From Natronolimnobius sp. AArcel1 (GTDB taxonomy: Archaea; Halobacteriota; Halobacteria; Halobacteriales; Natrialbaceae), in the NCBI RefSeq assembly GCF_011043775.1, contig NZ_JAAKXY010000004.1, forward strand, positions 434,001 through 498,000: a stretch of 64,000 nucleotides of DNA, given 5' to 3'. Numbering within the stretch: position 1 is the stretch's first letter; each line of letters opens with the position of its first letter. A program made the position numbers and the translations under genes. Positions 62,412 to 64,000 of this stretch are shown piece by piece. The notes beneath the pieces are model-generated. The model worked only from the letters and a program-made list of their open reading frames with translations, ran no database searches and was not told the origin of the DNA.

Positions 62412-62589
62412 TCAGTATGCACACGTAGTTACCGACTGCCCAATTCATTTTCAGTCGTAATTCTGAATAAAGAAACCGTGCTACTATCTACTGATAACCA
62501 CAGGTCTCCTCCGAATCAGAGTTTAGAAGACTGGGCGTATTTGGTTCACTTTCCAGAGATTTATGGTCCCTTTGTGAATAAGAGAATGC

Positions 62590-64000
62590 ATGACATCTTC
62601 ATCGGATCTCCAAGACGCTCTCCAGACGATTGACGACCGAATTTCTGATGAGATGAGTGAGCGCGACGTGGAGAATATCTTCCTTGAATCTGGGTTTTAC
62701 GATGTCCTGGGCTATGAGGGTACGGGAACCGACATCCGAAGTGAATTCACGTTGCCCGACAACCGTCGGCCGGACTATATCACACTGGATACCAACGAGT
62801 CTGTAACTGGCGTTTTTGAATTCAAGAAACCGAACCGAGATCTCAGTGGACACGAGGATCAACTCTTCCACTACATGGACGAGCTCCGGGCGAAATATGG
62901 GGTACTGACGAATGGCGTAGAACTTCGTGTATACACCGCTGAGCAAAACTTCGTCATTCCAGCGAAAGCCCTCAGCACGATTACTGACTCCGAAGCAAGA
63001 AATCTCTCTAGCATACTCCGGAAGCGCGAATTTGACCTCACGAATCCCGACCATGTAAACCGCTTCCTCTCTGATTTAGATCCGATTCCGCTCGACAAAC
63101 AGGCTAAACTTGGCCAGGAACACTTCTTCGATACCTTCCGGCTAGAGAAAGGCAGTCCGTTCGCTGACCTTGTGACGGCTATGATGGATCTTCTCCGGGA
63201 ACTCCGAGATGAACGCGAAGAGAAGTTCGTTAAAGGTGCGTACGACTTCTGGGAAGCCACGTACGCAAGCGAACCCGAAGAAGTCCCCTCTTCATGGCAG
63301 CCGTTCATCAACGGAAAACAGTCCCTCCGTGATTTTATGTTCTGCTTGGAAAGCGGGCACGCGCTCCTCGCCCGCCTGCTTTTAGCGAAAGCCACCGAAG
63401 ACCACGATTTCTTCGCTGGCACCGGATACAACGGGATGGATGACTACTTCCGCGGCCTCCAAGGATTCGGGATGAGCATCAACTTAGACGCCTTCCCAGT
63501 TGCCGCAGACAACCTTATCGACGATATGCAGGACCAACTTGTCGAAGGCCTATTCCAGGACGATATCTTTGTCTGGTGGACAGACGGCTACACCGAACAG
63601 CTATCTCGTGGGCACCATACTGGCGCAAATCAGTTCGAAGCTGTCGCGCGCGGAACTGGAGAAGTCGAGCGTATCAGTGAAGCCACTCGTGACCAGTTTA
63701 GTCGCGCCGTCGCAGAAGTGTTCTTCAACGTTCTCCGATTCGATTTCAGCGACGTCCAAGGCGACTTGCTCGGTGATCTCTACCAGCGGTACTTCGACCC
63801 GGAAACCCGGAAAGCGCTGGGTGAATTCTACACCCCGCAACCGGTCATCGATTACATAATGGACGGGGTCGGATACGATCGTGGCGTGTCGAATGAGCGC
63901 CTCATTGACCCGTCCTGCGGATCTGGAACGTTCCTTGTCGAGGGAGTCAAACGCTACGTCGAAGATGTCGAACGGTACAACGATAATCCGGACTGGGAAG
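62590..64000 (+). CDS. Type IIG-like restriction endonuclease-methyltransferase, 3' end cut by window
   Basis: The frame is open from ATG 62590 to the window edge (470 residues visible). Near the N-terminus, PDY (Asp62) and GVFEFKKPN (Glu77, Lys79) form a PD-(D/E)xK nuclease pattern like HsdR N-terminal domains. A helical linker follows, then an N6-adenine methyltransferase start with GEFYTPQPVIDYIMD near 411 and SAM motif LIDPSCGSGTFLVEG near 438. Nuclease and methyltransferase in one chain indicate type IIG-like restriction-modification. The target-recognition part would lie beyond the edge. A catalytic NPPY motif is not yet reached. Confidence 0.85.
   Translation, partial: MTSSSDLQDALQTIDDRISDEMSERDVENIFLESGFYDVLGYEGTGTDIRSEFTLPDNRRPDYITLDTNESVTGVFEFKKPNRDLSGHEDQLFHYMDELRAKYGVLTNGVELRVYTAEQNFVIPAKALSTITDSEARNLSSILRKREFDLTNPDHVNRFLSDLDPIPLDKQAKLGQEHFFDTFRLEKGSPFADLVTAMMDLLRELRDEREEKFVKGAYDFWEATYASEPEEVPSSWQPFINGKQSLRDFMFCLESGHALLARLLLAKATEDHDFFAGTGYNGMDDYFRGLQGFGMSINLDAFPVAADNLIDDMQDQLVEGLFQDDIFVWWTDGYTEQLSRGHHTGANQFEAVARGTGEVERISEATRDQFSRAVAEVFFNVLRFDFSDVQGDLLGDLYQRYFDPETRKALGEFYTPQPVIDYIMDGVGYDRGVSNERLIDPSCGSGTFLVEGVKRYVEDVERYNDNPDWE

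Larger units (their letters stand above)
36999..64000. mobile_element. Accessory genomic island beside tRNA-Val
   Basis: From the tRNA rightward the base composition becomes AT-richer, intergenic spaces grow, and content switches to tyrosine recombinases, a PATE-like element, small zinc-finger proteins, lone regulators, surface proteins and a restriction-modification gene. No core metabolic gene is seen in this stretch. The right boundary is not in the window, and no matching attachment repeat was seen, so the extent is a minimum and the island may be a composite of several insertions. Confidence 0.65.

Noticed and set aside
36999-64000. CRISPR array or rRNA genes
   Set aside because: No regularly spaced direct repeats, cas genes or rRNA-like sequence were seen anywhere in the window.

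Overview
The window is haloarchaeal chromosome. Proteins are strongly acidic, the left half is GC-rich with CTCGAG-type codon use, and several small families seen here (DUF5811, DUF6276, DUF5790, DUF5789, HalOD1, Tat lipoproteins, archaeal type IV pilins, an archaeal A-type ATP synthase) are typical of Halobacteria. The gene content fits a member of the Natrialbaceae or a close relative, but the species cannot be read from the sequence alone.

Region 1 (1-36,998) is mostly core genome. A minus-strand A-type ATP synthase operon (atpH-I-K-E-C-F-A-B, then atpD) runs from about 11.6 kb to 0.9 kb. Between atpB and atpD lie a GIDE-like membrane protein gene, a Tat lipoprotein gene and a second, truncated copy of the atpB 3' end, so the operon has been broken and partly duplicated. 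Next come a quinone-type methyltransferase, a type IV pilin, a secreted protein and a membrane-anchored regulator, a radical SAM protein with an unusual CX4CX2C cluster motif, a DUF373 protein, a prenyl diphosphate synthase, a chemotaxis transducer, etfBA, a TRAM protein, a Tfx regulator, a PadR regulator, a queuosine-precursor transporter, an M29 aminopeptidase, an Azf-like NAD-dependent dehydrogenase, the pterin enzyme MptD, a creatininase/ArfB-like amidohydrolase, an ABC exporter and a DUF192 protein. The core part ends at a tRNA-Val(UAC) gene.

Region 2 (about 37,000-64,000 and beyond the right edge) is an AT-richer accessory island directly downstream of the tRNA. It opens with an unrecognised two-gene operon divergent from a DUF2971-like gene. 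A signalling block follows: a winged-helix regulator, a zinc-finger microprotein, HalOD1, a multi-PAS histidine kinase, an HxlR-receiver-HalX fusion and a lone receiver-like protein. Then come a small palindrome-flanked (PATE/IS1341-like) element, a cluster of Tat-exported acidic surface proteins that seem to share a repeated domain and a glycine-rich adhesin-like module, and a recombination block. The recombination block has a catalytically incomplete tyrosine recombinase coupled to an intact one, an unknown 454-aa protein, and a four-gene overlapping cassette ending in a second intact recombinase. A GC-rich spot with nested inverted repeats lies inside it. The right end holds small regulators and zinc ribbons, a PadR paralogue of the core copy, an unknown divergent gene pair, and the start of a fused endonuclease-methyltransferase (type IIG-like) that runs off the window.

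The least explained parts are the surface-protein cluster, the coupled recombinase modules with their structured spacer, and the operon beside the tRNA.
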